Shown: one piece after another, positions 25,634 to 34,856 of the stretch
How positions within the stretch are numbered: position 1 is the first letter of the stretch
Layout: each line of letters opens with the position of its first letter
DNA from: Jiella pacifica
GTDB taxonomy: Bacteria; Pseudomonadota; Alphaproteobacteria; Rhizobiales; Rhizobiaceae
Reading direction: 5' to 3'
DNA: 64,000 nt
NCBI RefSeq assembly: GCF_010500815.1
Contig: NZ_JAAAMG010000009.1
Span: 62,001-126,000, forward strand
Notes under the pieces: model-generated
Databases searched by the model: none
The model's input: only the letters and a program-made list of their open reading frames with translations
What the model was told of the DNA's origin: nothing
Position numbers and translations under genes: made by a program

Positions 25634-27040
25634 TCAGAGCCTATAGGCCTGCTTGGCGAGGCGGTATGTCAGGTCGTGGGCGACTTCGAAGGCCTCGTCC
25701 TCATCGAGCCGTCCGGTGGTCACGAGACCCGCGAGATAGGCGCTGTCGACCCGCCGGGCGACGTCGTGCCGGGCCGGGATCGAACAGAAGGCGCGAGTGT
25801 CGTCGTTGAAGCCGGCGGTGTTGTAGAAGCCGGCCGTCTCGGTCACCGCCTGGCGGAAACGCATCATGCCTTCCGGCGCATCGAAGAACCACCATGGCGG
25901 CCCGAGCTTCAGGCACGGATAGACGCCGGCCAGCGGCGCCAGTTCGCGAGACTGGACCGTCTCGTCGAGGGTGAAGACGATCAGCGTGAAATCCTTCTCC
26001 AGCCCGCAGACGTCGAGCAGCGGCTTCAGCCCGGCGACGTAGTTCGTCGGCTGCGGGATGTCGAAGCCGCGGTCGCGGCCGAAGCTCTTGAAGATCCGGT
26101 CGGAATGGCTGCGCCACGAGCCGACGTGGAGCTGCATCACCATGCCGTCCTCGACCGAGAACTTCGCCATTTCGGTCAGCATCTGGGCGCGGAAGAGTTC
26201 GCGCTCTTCCGCCGTACCGCTCCCGTCCTTGATGCGGTCGTAGAGCGCTGCAGCCGCATCGCCGGAGAGGTTCGCCGTGCGCGCGGTCGGATGGCCGTGA
26301 TCGGTCGCGGTCGCGCCATGCTCGCGAAAGAAGGCGCGGCGCCGGCGGTGGGCCTCGAGATAGCCGGCAAAACTGCCGGTGTCGCAGCCGGTTATGTCAC
26401 CGAGGGCCTTCAGGTTCTCGGCGAATCCGGCGACGTCCGGGTCGGTGACGGCGTCGGGTCGATAGGTGGTGATCACCCTGCCCGGCCAGCCGCTGTCCCG
26501 GATCGCCCGATGATGAGCCAGATCGTCGAGGGCGCTCTCGGTCGTCGCGATCACCTCGACGCCGAATCGCTCGTAGAGCGCCCGAGGACGAAACTCCTCC
26601 AGGGTGAGCATCTCGGCGATGTGATCGTAATAATGGTAGGCGGTGTCAGCCGAAAGCCGCACGTCGAGGCCGAAGAGATTCTGGAACGTGTCGTCCAGCC
26701 AGAGCCGCGTCGGTGTGCCGCGGAAGAGATGATAGTGCTCGGCGAAGCGCCGCCAGATCTTGCGCCCGTCGGTTTCGACCGGCGCGCCGTCGGCCGACGG
26801 AACGCCCAGTTCGGCAAGGCCGATTCCTTGCGAGACCAGCATGCGGAAGATGTAGTGATCGGGGACGACGATGAGCTGCGCCGGATCCGGGAAGGGCTGG
26901 TTCTCGGCGAACCAGCGGGGTTCGGTGTGGCCATGCGGCGAGACGATCGGCAGCGGCTTGACGCTGTCGTAGAGCGCCCGGGCGATCTTGCGCCCGGCCG
27001 CGTCTGCGGGAAACAGCCTGTCGTCGTCCAGAAGTGCCAC
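25634..27040 (-). CDS. uxaC: Glucuronate isomerase, GTG start
   Basis: A 468-residue enzyme of the amidohydrolase superfamily converting glucuronate to fructuronate (or galacturonate to tagaturonate). Motifs are PIVSPHGHTEPRWFAENQP with metal-binding His residues, DHYIFRMLVSQG, RLWLDDTFQNLFG, VSWRS-like MQLHVGSWRSHSD and DDTRAFCSIPARHDVARR. The GTG at 27040 is chosen because GGGAGG lies 6 bases upstream and gives the usual family length; the in-frame ATG codons at 27064 and 27106 have no site. Together with the dehydrogenase gene it forms a two-gene hexuronate unit. Kinase, dehydratase and transporter genes are not in the window. Confidence 0.93.
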   Translation of the reverse strand: MALLDDDRLFPADAAGRKIARALYDSVKPLPIVSPHGHTEPRWFAENQPFPDPAQLIVVPDHYIFRMLVSQGIGLAELGVPSADGAPVETDGRKIWRRFAEHYHLFRGTPTRLWLDDTFQNLFGLDVRLSADTAYHYYDHIAEMLTLEEFRPRALYERFGVEVIATTESALDDLAHHRAIRDSGWPGRVITTYRPDAVTDPDVAGFAENLKALGDITGCDTGSFAGYLEAHRRRRAFFREHGATATDHGHPTARTANLSGDAAAALYDRIKDGSGTAEERELFRAQMLTEMAKFSVEDGMVMQLHVGSWRSHSDRIFKSFGRDRGFDIPQPTNYVAGLKPLLDVCGLEKDFTLIVFTLDETVQSRELAPLAGVYPCLKLGPPWWFFDAPEGMMRFRQAVTETAGFYNTAGFNDDTRAFCSIPARHDVARRVDSAYLAGLVTTGRLDEDEAFEVAHDLTYRLAKQAYRL

Positions 27041-27130
27041 GATCGTCCTCCCGTCACACGGCATCGTTGGCGAAGGGCTGGTATGGTAGTGCCCGGAATC
27101 TGTCAAGCAGCGGCGCGGCAGGTGTCCTGT

Positions 27131-28294
27131 TCAACGGCCGTCGAGCGCCACCTTCATACGGCCGACCGCCTCCTCGAGGGCAGCATGGCCGCAGGCGTAG
27201 GAGATCCGCACGAAGCGCTCGCCGCGGGAAAGGTCGAAGTCGATCCCGGGCGTCATCGCGACGTGGGATTCGGCCAGGAGCCGGCGGCAGAAGTCCGTGG
27301 CGCTCGCCTCGCCCTCGGGAATGCCGGCATAGGCGTAGAACGCCCCGTCGATCGGGGCGATGTCGCGGAAGCCGAGCGCCGGCAGTTCGCGCATCAACAG
27401 GTCGCGGTTCCGCACATAGACCTCCCGCACCCGGTCGAGCTCGTCCGTCGCATCGAATACCGCCCTCGCCGCCACCTGGGACAGCTCCGGCGCCGAGATA
27501 TAGAGGCTCTGGGCGATCCGCTCGGCGACGCGCACCATCTCCGGCGGCAGGACCATCCAGCCGATCCGCCAGCCGGTCATGCAGTAGTATTTCGAGAACG
27601 AGTTCACCACGAACGGGTTCTGCGAGAAGGCGAGCGCGGTCGCCTCGCCGCCCGAATAGGCGAGCCGGTGGTAGATCTCGTCGGAGATGAAGCGGATTCC
27701 GGCCTCGTCGGCGAAGTCGACGAGGCGCTTCAGTTCCTCCGGCGGCGTCACCGTGCCGGTGGGATTGGCGGGGCTGGCAATGAGGACGCCGTCGATCGGC
27801 ACGTCGCGATGGGCTTCGGCGAGGTGATCGGCCGTCAGGAGATAGCCGGTCGAGACGTCGACGGGAATCTCGACCGGTTCGAGGCCGAGCACCTTCAGGA
27901 TGTTCCGATAGGCCGGGTAGCCGGGCGAGGCCAGCGCAATGCGCGCGCCGGGATCGAAGGCGGCGAGGAAGGCGAGATTGAAGCCGGCGGACGAGCCGGT
28001 GGTGACGACCACCCGCGACGGCGCCACGTCGAGGTGATAAGCCTCGCCGTAGTGGCGGGCGATGCGCTCGCGCAGGGCCGGCAGGCCCGGCGCGTCGGTA
28101 TAGGCGATCCGTCCCTGCGCCAGATGCGCCTTGGCCGCCTCGATCGCCGCCTTCGGCGTCGGCGCCGCGGGCTGGCCGACGGCCAGCGAGATCACCGGTT
28201 CGCCGCGGGCGAGGAGGACGTTCGCCTCGGCAAGCACGTCCATCGCCCGAAAGGGCAGGACGTCGGAGCGGCGGGAGGCTTTTGTTTCATGCAT
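27131..28294 (-). CDS. Pyridoxal phosphate-dependent aminotransferase (class I/II)
   Basis: A 387-residue fold-type I aminotransferase. Key parts are ISLAVGQPAAPTPKAAIEAA, VVTTGSSAGFNLAFLAAFDPG, the Asn in SPANPTGTVTPPEEL and ISDEIYHRL. The PLP-lysine segment is VNSFSKYYCMTGWRIGWMV, and the C-terminal RFVRISYACG carries the carboxylate-binding Arg. This matches aspartate/aromatic-type enzymes, but the amino donor is not decidable. The start at 28294 is the first ATG at the domain edge, with only weak ribosome-binding signal; a frame up to 28420 is not favoured. It is divergent from the M48 protease gene. Confidence 0.9.
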   Translation of the reverse strand: MHETKASRRSDVLPFRAMDVLAEANVLLARGEPVISLAVGQPAAPTPKAAIEAAKAHLAQGRIAYTDAPGLPALRERIARHYGEAYHLDVAPSRVVVTTGSSAGFNLAFLAAFDPGARIALASPGYPAYRNILKVLGLEPVEIPVDVSTGYLLTADHLAEAHRDVPIDGVLIASPANPTGTVTPPEELKRLVDFADEAGIRFISDEIYHRLAYSGGEATALAFSQNPFVVNSFSKYYCMTGWRIGWMVLPPEMVRVAERIAQSLYISAPELSQVAARAVFDATDELDRVREVYVRNRDLLMRELPALGFRDIAPIDGAFYAYAGIPEGEASATDFCRRLLAESHVAMTPGIDFDLSRGERFVRISYACGHAALEEAVGRMKVALDGR

Positions 28295-28446
28295 GGTCGG
28301 ATCAACTTTTGGTATCGTTCGAACGCGTTGTGTCGGCAAATCCACGCAGCCGCGCCGATGCGGCGAAGCTGACGAAAGATTGAAGTGGCGCGCTTGATAC
28401 GCGATGCCGATCGGGTCCACTAGCGCAAGTGGACAAAGGACCGAAC

Positions 28447-29841
28447 ATGCAACGTTTTCTCAGCTCCATCACCCGGCGCGTCGGCGCCTTCGTCTTGACC
28501 ACGAGCCTCGTCCTGACGGGCGCCGGCGCTCCCTTGACGTCGGGCGCAGAGGCGCGCGAGAGAAGCCGCCTGCCGGTGGTTCGCGACGCCGAGATCGAGA
28601 GCCTCATCGCCGACTATACACGGCCGTTGCTCAAGGCCGCCGGGCTGTCGCGGTCCGGCATCGAGACGGTGCTGATCAACTCCAACGACTTCAACGCCTT
28701 CGTCCTCGGGCGCCGGATCTTCGTCAATACCGGTGCCGTCGCCTTCACCGAGACGCCGAACCAGCTGATCGGCATCATCGCCCACGAGATCGGCCATCTG
28801 AAGGGCGGCCACCAGCAGCGCCTGCGCGACAGGCTCGAAGGCGCCAAGGTGATGACCATCGCGGCTGCGATCCTCGGTGCCGGCGTCGCCATCGGCGGAT
28901 CGGTGGCGGGGGCGAGCGGCGCGGCCGGCGCCGGCGCCGGCATCATCTCCGGCGGCGGCGCGATGGCCCAGCGCTCCATCCTCAACTACATGCAGGGCGA
29001 GGAATCCATCGCCGATCGCTCGGCGGTTTCCTTTCTCGCCAAGACCGGCCAGTCGGGCCGCGGTCTCGTCGAGACCTTCCAGACGCTGGAGCGCGGCAGC
29101 ATCTTCAGCGCCGCGAGAGGACGCAACTATCTGTCCTCGCACCCGGCCCCGCGCGAGCGGATCACCGCCGTCGAGGAAGCCGCGCGGCGCCTGACCCCCT
29201 ACGACCGGACCGATCCGCCCGCCCTCGCCGAGCGCCACGAGCTCGCCCGAGGAAAGATCGCCGCCTATGCCGGCGGGATGAGCGACGTGCGCCGCCTGTT
29301 CGTCAAGAATCCGCGCGGGCTCGGGGCGCTCTATGGCGACGCCATCGCGACCTTCCTCGCCGGCGAGACGGCGAGCGCGCTTCGCAAGATGGACGGGCTG
29401 ATCGCAGCGCGGCCGAACAATCCCTGGTTCCACGAGATGCGCGGCGAGATCCTTCTGGAGGCCGGCCGCGGCAAGGAAGCCGCTGCGTCCTTCTCCAAGG
29501 CGTCGAAGCTCGATCGCACCAACTCCGGCCTGCTCAAGGCCGAGATCGGCCAGGCCCTCGTCGTCGCCGGCAACGGGGCGGACATGAAGCAGGCCATCGA
29601 GCTGATCCAAGGCGGGCTGCAGAGCGATCCGCTCAACGCCGCCGCCTATCGATACCTGGCAATGGCCTATGCCCGCCTCGGCGACGTCGGGCGGGCCGAA
29701 CTGGCGACGGCGGAGGGACACTGGAACGCCGGATCGCTCACCGAAGCGAAGGTCTTCGCCGCCCGGGCGCAAGGCAAGCTCCAGCCCGGCTCTCCCGCAT
29801 GGCGCCGCGCCCAGGACATCTTGAAGGTCAAGTCGCGATGA
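28447..29841 (+). CDS. M48 family metalloprotease with C-terminal TPR-like region (BepA-like)
   Basis: A 464-residue exported zinc protease. An N-terminal signal sequence (about residues 1-35, VGAFVLTTSLVLTGAGAP) is followed by the peptidase domain with HEIGHLKGGH (zinc ligands His113 and His117, catalytic Glu114). The third ligand region is GEESIADRSAV. From about residue 300 there are TPR-like repeats (PWFHEMRGEILLEAGRGKEA, AAYRYLAMAYARLGDVGRAE). E. coli BepA, with this architecture, performs quality control of outer-membrane proteins. Start at 28447 follows AAAGGA at 6 bases. The DsbA-like gene follows 113 bases downstream on the same strand, suggesting a periplasmic protein-folding pair. 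Confidence 0.9.
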   Translation: MQRFLSSITRRVGAFVLTTSLVLTGAGAPLTSGAEARERSRLPVVRDAEIESLIADYTRPLLKAAGLSRSGIETVLINSNDFNAFVLGRRIFVNTGAVAFTETPNQLIGIIAHEIGHLKGGHQQRLRDRLEGAKVMTIAAAILGAGVAIGGSVAGASGAAGAGAGIISGGGAMAQRSILNYMQGEESIADRSAVSFLAKTGQSGRGLVETFQTLERGSIFSAARGRNYLSSHPAPRERITAVEEAARRLTPYDRTDPPALAERHELARGKIAAYAGGMSDVRRLFVKNPRGLGALYGDAIATFLAGETASALRKMDGLIAARPNNPWFHEMRGEILLEAGRGKEAAASFSKASKLDRTNSGLLKAEIGQALVVAGNGADMKQAIELIQGGLQSDPLNAAAYRYLAMAYARLGDVGRAELATAEGHWNAGSLTEAKVFAARAQGKLQPGSPAWRRAQDILKVKSR

Positions 29842-29954
29842 GATCGCGACCGTCTCGGTCGGGCCGCTTCGGACCCGCCAAAACGCCACAATCCCGGACG
29901 TTGGTGTCCACCGCTTCCACTTGCCGAACGAACAGACGCGAAGGAAATGCCCTG

Positions 29955-30734
29955 ATGGTCTTCAAACGCTCCGCCGCGGTGGCATTCGCCGCGATCCTGA
30001 CAGCCGGCGCCTTTGGCGCTCCGGCCCGCGCGCAAGATCAGGCGAAGTCCTTCGACGCCAAGCAGACGAGCGAGATCGAGGCGATCGTCCGCAATTATCT
30101 CGTCACCCATCCGGAGGTGCTGGTCGAAGCGATCAACGCGCTCGAAGCCAAGCGCACGGCCGAGGCGGCGGCCTCCCAGAAGGACGCGATCACGGAGAAT
30201 GCCGCCTCGATCTTCTCGACCCCCGAGGGCACGGCGCTCGGCAATTCGCAGGGCGACGTCACCGTGGTCGAGTTCTTCGACTACAATTGCGGCTACTGCA
30301 AGCATGCCCTGTCCGACATGGACACGCTCCTGAAGGCCGATCCGAACGTCCGCTTCATCCTCAAGGAGATCCCGGTGCTCGGGCCCCAGTCGACCGAAGC
30401 CTCGCGGGTGAGCCTGGCCTTCCGCAGTCTGAAGCCGGAAGCCTACGGCGACTTCCACCGCAAGCTGCTGGCCTCCCGCGGGACCGCCGACGAAGCGCGG
30501 GCGATCGCCGTCGCGGCCGAGTTCGGCGTCGACGCCGGGGCGCTGAAGGCGGCCATGGCCTCGCCCGAGATCGCCGCCGACATCGCCAAGGACAAGGAAG
30601 TCGCGGAGGCCCTCGGCGTCAACGGCACGCCGAGCTACGTCATCGAGGACACGGTCCTGCCCGGGGCGGTCGGGATCGACAACCTCCAGGCGGCGATCGC
30701 CAATGTCAGATCCTGCGGCAGCACCACCTGCTGA
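29955..30734 (+). CDS. DsbA family thiol:disulfide oxidoreductase
   Basis: A 259-residue periplasmic protein. Signal peptide residues 1-29 (AAVAFAAILTAGAFGAPARA). The thioredoxin-fold domain has FFDYNCGYCKHALSDMD with active-site Cys112 and Cys115, and the cis-Pro loop GVNGTPSYVIEDTVLPG. The CGYC motif and the helix before the fold (IEAIVRNYLVTHPEVLVEAI) match the DsbA/ScsC-like group common in alphaproteobacteria. Two additional cysteines sit at the very C-terminus (SCGSTTC). The start at 29955 has AAGGAA about 9 bases upstream. Confidence 0.92.
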   Translation: MVFKRSAAVAFAAILTAGAFGAPARAQDQAKSFDAKQTSEIEAIVRNYLVTHPEVLVEAINALEAKRTAEAAASQKDAITENAASIFSTPEGTALGNSQGDVTVVEFFDYNCGYCKHALSDMDTLLKADPNVRFILKEIPVLGPQSTEASRVSLAFRSLKPEAYGDFHRKLLASRGTADEARAIAVAAEFGVDAGALKAAMASPEIAADIAKDKEVAEALGVNGTPSYVIEDTVLPGAVGIDNLQAAIANVRSCGSTTC

Positions 30735-31090
30735 AAGGCGGCCGTCACCCCCAGCCGCGGCGCGTTCGCCACGGCTGGCGCCAATTAGGGCTTTGCGAAC
30801 GGGGCGCTAGGCTTTATACGGCGTCGTGAACATCGACGGCCAACGTCGAAACGTCCCGTCCGTGAGCGCAGAGCCACGATGCCGATCGCCGCCGTCAGCA
30901 ACCCGTCTGGATGTTTGCGTGCCATGCGGCATCGGTGCTTCGGCACCCTGGCAGGCCCGGCGGCGTTGCAATTTCAGGCCGTCGCGACGTTGAGCCTCGT
31001 CGGGGGAGACAATCCATCCGGCGACGGGACCCGATGGCGAAAGCTCTCGCCCCCAAGGCTCCCCTCAGTCCGAATCGGCCAAGGAAGAAT
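30735..31090 (+). other. Long leader/intergenic region of accBC
   Basis: These 356 bases separate the DsbA-like gene from accB. No protein-coding frame is convincing. Inverted arms CCAGCCG (30751-30757) and CGGCTGG (30772-30778) follow the DsbA gene and could end its transcript. A TTCG-closed perfect hairpin GGTGC/GCACC lies at 30934-30947. In many rhizobia aroQ occupies this place; it is absent here. Confidence 0.5.
30793..30820 (+). promoter_or_regulatory. Candidate promoter of accBC
   Basis: TTGCGA (30793-30798) and TATACG (30815-30820) are spaced by 16 bases. If used, the accB message would have a leader of about 265 bases containing the hairpin at 30934-30947. Pattern-based only. Confidence 0.4.
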
Positions 31091-31573
31091 ATGCCCAAAG
31101 AAGACATGACGGTCGACCCGCGTTTCGTTCGTGAGATCGCATCGATCCTGAAAGAGACTGACCTGACCGAGATCGAGGTCGAGAACGGTTCGATGAAGGT
31201 CCGTGTGACCCGCAAGATCGAGTCGGCCCAGATGCAGATGCAGCCTGCCTACTATCCGCAGCAGCATCAGGCGCCGGCGCCGCAGCCCGCACCCGCCTCG
31301 GCAGGCCCTGCACCCGCCGCTCCGGCGAGCGGCCCCGAGGCCGGCAGCGTTCCCTCGCCCATGGTCGGAACCGTCTATCTCGCCGCCGCTCCGGGCGCCA
31401 AGCAGTTCGTCGAGGTCGGGCAGAGCGTCGCCGAAGGCGAGACGCTGCTGATCATTGAGGCGATGAAGACGATGAACCAGATCCCGGCGCCGCGCGCCGG
31501 CAAGGTGACGAAGATCCTGGTCGAGAACGGCCAACCGGTCGAGTACGGCGAAGCCCTCGTCGTCATCGCGTAA
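31091..31573 (+). CDS. accB: Biotin carboxyl carrier protein of acetyl-CoA carboxylase
   Basis: A 160-residue carrier that holds biotin between biotin carboxylase and carboxyltransferase in malonyl-CoA synthesis. The N-terminal part ([19 protein letters not shown]) binds AccC; a Pro/Ala/Gln linker (about residues 55-85) precedes the biotinyl domain. The biotinyl domain has [21 protein letters not shown] and the biotinylation motif EAMKTMNQI (Lys126). Start at 31091 has AAGGAAGAAT directly upstream; the open frame to 30911 is not coding-like. accC follows after 11 bases. Confidence 0.97.
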   Translation: MPKEDMTVDPRFVREIASILKETDLTEIEVENGSMKVRVTRKIESAQMQMQPAYYPQQHQAPAPQPAPASAGPAPAAPASGPEAGSVPSPMVGTVYLAAAPGAKQFVEVGQSVAEGETLLIIEAMKTMNQIPAPRAGKVTKILVENGQPVEYGEALVVIA

Positions 31574-31584
31574 GGGGGAACTTC

Positions 31585-32934
31585 ATGGTCAAGAAGGTCC
31601 TCATCGCCAATCGCGGCGAGATCGCCCTGCGGGTCCTCAGGGCCTGCAAGGAACTCGGCATCTCGACGGTCGCCGTCCATTCCACCGCCGACAACGCGGC
31701 GATGCACGTGCGGCTGGCCGACGAGAGCGTCTGCATCGGCCCGCCGCCCTCGCGCGACAGCTATCTGAACATCCCCTCGATCCTCGCGGCCTGCGAGATC
31801 TCCGGAGCCGACGCCGTTCATCCCGGCTACGGCTTCCTGTCCGAGAATGCCCGCTTCGCCGACATCCTCGACGCCCACGGCCTGACCTTCATCGGGCCCA
31901 CCGCTGATCACATCCGCATCATGGGCGACAAGATCGAGGCCAAGCGCACGGCCAAGCGGCTCGGCATTCCCGTCGTGCCCGGTTCGGCCGGCGCCGTGAC
32001 GGAAGATGCCGAAGCGCTGAAGATCGCCGAGGAGATCGGCTATCCGGTCATCGTCAAGGCATCGGCCGGCGGCGGCGGACGCGGCATGAAGGTCGCCAAA
32101 ACCCGCGAAGACATGGTGCTGGCGCTGCAGACCGCTCGGCAGGAAGCCGGCGCGGCCTTCGGCGACGACGCCGTCTACATCGAGAAATACCTCGAAAAGC
32201 CTCGCCACATCGAGGTGCAGGTGTTCGGCGACGGCGCCGGCAACGCCATCCATCTCGGCGAGCGCGACTGCTCGCTGCAGCGGCGCCACCAGAAGGTCTG
32301 GGAGGAGGCGAACTCGCCCGCCCTTACGGGAGAGCAGCGCGAGCGGATCGGCACGATCTGCGCCAACGCCATGCGGGACCTGAAATATCGCGGCGCCGGC
32401 ACGATCGAGTTTCTCTACGAGAACGGCGAGTTCTATTTCATCGAGATGAACACCCGCCTGCAGGTGGAGCATCCGGTGACCGAGGCGATCACCGGCATGG
32501 ATCTCGTCCACGAGCAGATCCGCGTCGCCAGCGGCCAGGGCCTGTCGGCGACCCAGGACGAGATCGTCTTTTCCGGCCACGCCATCGAATGCCGGATCAA
32601 CGCCGAGGACCCGCGCAGCTTCGCGCCCTCGCCCGGCAAGATCACCTATTACCACGCGCCCGGCGGCCTCGGCGTCCGGGTCGACTCGGCGGTCTATCAG
32701 GGCTATTCGATCCCGCCCTTCTACGACAGCCTGATCGGCAAGCTGATCGTCCACGGCCGCAACCGCGCCGAATGCATGATGCGCCTCAGGCGGGCGCTGG
32801 ACGAAATCGTCGTCGACGGCGTGAAGACGACGCTTCCCTTGTTCCGCGATCTCGTCGACAATGCCGACATCGGCGCGGGCGACTACGACATCCACTGGCT
32901 GGAGAAGTATCTGGCCGCTGGCGCCAAGGCCTGA
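31585..32934 (+). CDS. accC: Acetyl-CoA carboxylase, biotin carboxylase subunit
   Basis: A 449-residue ATP-grasp enzyme that carboxylates biotin on AccB. Typical segments are [57 protein letters not shown] (ATP-binding Gly-rich loop) and [20 protein letters not shown]. Further segments are [19 protein letters not shown] and [18 protein letters not shown]. Length is standard. AGGGGG lies 9 bases before the ATG. accB and accC form a tight operon, and aat follows in the same direction after 199 bases with a hairpin between. Confidence 0.98.
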   Translation: MVKKVLIANRGEIALRVLRACKELGISTVAVHSTADNAAMHVRLADESVCIGPPPSRDSYLNIPSILAACEISGADAVHPGYGFLSENARFADILDAHGLTFIGPTADHIRIMGDKIEAKRTAKRLGIPVVPGSAGAVTEDAEALKIAEEIGYPVIVKASAGGGGRGMKVAKTREDMVLALQTARQEAGAAFGDDAVYIEKYLEKPRHIEVQVFGDGAGNAIHLGERDCSLQRRHQKVWEEANSPALTGEQRERIGTICANAMRDLKYRGAGTIEFLYENGEFYFIEMNTRLQVEHPVTEAITGMDLVHEQIRVASGQGLSATQDEIVFSGHAIECRINAEDPRSFAPSPGKITYYHAPGGLGVRVDSAVYQGYSIPPFYDSLIGKLIVHGRNRAECMMRLRRALDEIVVDGVKTTLPLFRDLVDNADIGAGDYDIHWLEKYLAAGAKA

Positions 32935-32944
32935 CGCCGACATC

Positions 32945-32971
32945 GCAACCGCCGCACGGCAAGGCGGTTGC
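32945..32971 (+). terminator. Hairpin downstream of accC
   Basis: Perfect 9-bp arms GCAACCGCC (32945-32953) and GGCGGTTGC (32963-32971) with a 9-base loop, 11 bases after the accC stop. No T-run follows, so it may be a weak or Rho-assisted terminator, or mRNA 3' protection before aat. Confidence 0.45.
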
Positions 32972-33133
32972 ACGTCTCGGCGAAGGGCCATCCGCAGCGT
33001 GGAAGGCCCGAGCCGGGGATCGAATGTCCGATGCATGTCCGCTCGATCGTCAAGACCGGAGAACGGCCCCTTGATGCCGTGGCGGGCTTTGCGGCGGGGA
33101 CGTGGGTGTTTCCTTCAAGGCGCTGAGGCGGAC

Positions 33134-33799
33134 ATGGCGGGACGCGGCAAGACCCCGGCAATCACCCCGGAACTTCTCCTCAAGGCCTATGCGTCGGGCA
33201 TCTTTCCGATGGCCGAGGCGAGCGACGATCCGCAGATCTTCTGGGTCGACCCGACCGAACGGGGCATCCTGCCGCTGGACGGACTGCACCTGCCGCGCAG
33301 CCTCAGGAAGGTGATCCGCAAGGAGCCTTTCACGGTTCGCGTCGACACGGCCTTTGCTGCGGTGGTCGACGGCTGCGCCGAGCCGGCGCCGGGCCGCGAG
33401 AACACCTGGATCAACCGGCAGATCCGCGATCTCTACATCGCGCTTTTCCGGGAGGGCTTCGCCCATTCGGTGGAGTGCTGGGAGGGCGAAGTGCTGGTCG
33501 GCGGGCTCTACGGCGTCTCGATCAACGGCGCCTTCTTCGGCGAGAGCATGTTTTCCCGCAAGACCGACGCCTCGAAGATCGCTCTCGCCTTTCTCTGCGA
33601 AAGGCTGATCCGCGGCGGCTACCTGCTGCTCGACACCCAGTTCATCACGTCGCATCTGGCGCAGTTCGGCGCCGTCGAGATCGATCGCGACGAGTACCAC
33701 GCCCTGCTCGGCCAGGCGCTGTCGGTGGCGGCAACCTTCTACCCGGCGGGGGCCGGCACGGCCGAATCGGTCTTGCAGCTCTTCAGCCAGACGTCATAG
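33134..33799 (+). CDS. aat: Leucyl/phenylalanyl-tRNA-protein transferase
   Basis: A 221-residue GNAT-fold enzyme that adds Leu or Phe from tRNA to N-terminal Lys/Arg of proteins, marking them for ClpAP by the N-end rule. Characteristic parts are [54 protein letters not shown] and [10 protein letters not shown]. They continue with [19 protein letters not shown] and [19 protein letters not shown]. Start at 33134 opens just before the domain. The accBC-aat order is usual in Hyphomicrobiales. Its last 61 bases overlap the convergent DUF2155 gene. Confidence 0.96.
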   Translation: MAGRGKTPAITPELLLKAYASGIFPMAEASDDPQIFWVDPTERGILPLDGLHLPRSLRKVIRKEPFTVRVDTAFAAVVDGCAEPAPGRENTWINRQIRDLYIALFREGFAHSVECWEGEVLVGGLYGVSINGAFFGESMFSRKTDASKIALAFLCERLIRGGYLLLDTQFITSHLAQFGAVEIDRDEYHALLGQALSVAATFYPAGAGTAESVLQLFSQTS

Positions 33800-34191
33800 A
33801 CCGGGTGCTCGACGGCGTTGAGACCGGGTGAATCGGCGAACATCCAGCCGGAGAAGATGCGCTGAATCTTGCGGTCGAGGGTGATCTCGTCGACCTGCAC
33901 GAATGCGTCGGTTCGCTCCGCCTCGCCCTCGGCACTGGTGAGACAGACTCGCGGCGTCACCTGCAGGGCGCCGAACTGTACCGTCTCGTCGATATAGACG
34001 TCGAAGCTGGTGATCCGCCCGGTGATCTTGTCGATGCCGGAAAACACCGCGACCGGATGTTTGATCCGCGGCTTGGGCGTCGCCATCTGCGGATCGGGCT
34101 GGTCTTCCTGGGCAACGGCGCCCGAAACGCCCGGCATGACCAGCGCGGCCAAGGCGATTGCCAGGATCATTCGGGATTTCGTCCGCGTCAT
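33739..34191 (-). CDS. DUF2155 domain exported protein
   Basis: A 150-residue exported protein with signal peptide residues 1-27 ([20 protein letters not shown]). DUF2155 core: [39 protein letters not shown], then [20 protein letters not shown] and [13 protein letters not shown]. Two conserved cysteines may pair. The function is unknown, but the gene is regularly next to aat and NDUFA12 in Hyphomicrobiales, as here. The C-terminus overlaps the aat 3' end by 61 bases on opposite strands, covering the last 20 codons of both genes. Confidence 0.9.
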   Translation of the reverse strand: MTRTKSRMILAIALAALVMPGVSGAVAQEDQPDPQMATPKPRIKHPVAVFSGIDKITGRITSFDVYIDETVQFGALQVTPRVCLTSAEGEAERTDAFVQVDEITLDRKIQRIFSGWMFADSPGLNAVEHPVYDVWLKSCKTDSAVPAPAG

Positions 34192-34347
34192 ACGATGGGT
34201 GCAAGGTCCGAGGATTGTGGCGCGGGCCGATATCCGACCGCAGCCAATTCGTTCGACGACGCCTTCGCAGGCTTCGCCACTCTGCCGGAACGGTTAGGCG
34301 CGGAATGCGGCGCCAGATTGATCACCGCGTCGCGCCTTGCCCGATCT

Positions 34348-34731
34348 TCACGGTGTCCAGGCGTCGTACTCGCCGGTCACGCGCGGCCGCTCCTTGCCGG
34401 GGCGCAGCAGCGAGCCGGACGGACGATAGGCCTTGGCGGTGCCGGTGTGGTTCGGCTCGAAGGGCTTCTGCCATTCGCGTGGCGCGTATTTCTCGTCGCT
34501 CGGCGGCAGGTCGACACGGTGGTGCATCCAGCCATGCCAGCCGGTCGGGATCGCCGAAGCCTCCGCCGGGCCGTTGAAGATCACCCAGCGACGCGTGCCG
34601 GCGGCATTGGTATAGTAGACGTTGCCGAACTCGTCCTCACCGACCTTCCTGCCGAAGCGCCAGGTGTGGAAGCGCGTGCCGATCGTCTGACCCTGCCACC
34701 AGGTGAAGATCTCTAGAAGCCATTTCTTCAT
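34348..34731 (-). CDS. NADH:ubiquinone oxidoreductase accessory subunit NDUFA12
   Basis: A 127-residue homologue of the complex I accessory subunit NDUFA12 (17.2 kDa subunit), one of the few accessory subunits shared between alphaproteobacteria and mitochondria. The family pattern is GTRFHTWRFGRKVGEDEFGN, VYYTNAAGTRRWVIFNG, PTGWHGWMHHRVDLPPSDE and WQKPFEPNHTGTAKAYRPSG. The start at 34731 (MKKWLLEIFTWWQGQT) is preferred over the open frame to 34815. It is upstream of, and in the same direction as, the DUF2155 gene (156-base gap). Confidence 0.95.
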   Translation of the reverse strand: MKKWLLEIFTWWQGQTIGTRFHTWRFGRKVGEDEFGNVYYTNAAGTRRWVIFNGPAEASAIPTGWHGWMHHRVDLPPSDEKYAPREWQKPFEPNHTGTAKAYRPSGSLLRPGKERPRVTGEYDAWTP

Positions 34732-34856
34732 GGAAGTCTCGATCCCTGCGAACTGCGGCTCGTTATGCTGCGGCGCCGAGGAAATGTCCACCCGGCGCGC
34801 ATGCCGCCATGCCACAGATCAAGGCTCGCACCCATTCGGTCGCTCCGGTCGGGACA

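Noticed and set aside
25676-28372. 898-codon open frame on the plus strand over uxaC and the aminotransferase
   Set aside because: It is antisense to two well-supported genes; its translation is Arg/Asp/Gly-rich without any family pattern. GC-rich codon bias opens such frames.
30879-31109. 76-codon frame in the accB leader
   Set aside because: It overlaps the accB start, has no ribosome-binding site and no recognisable pattern; a regulatory uORF cannot be excluded but is not supported.
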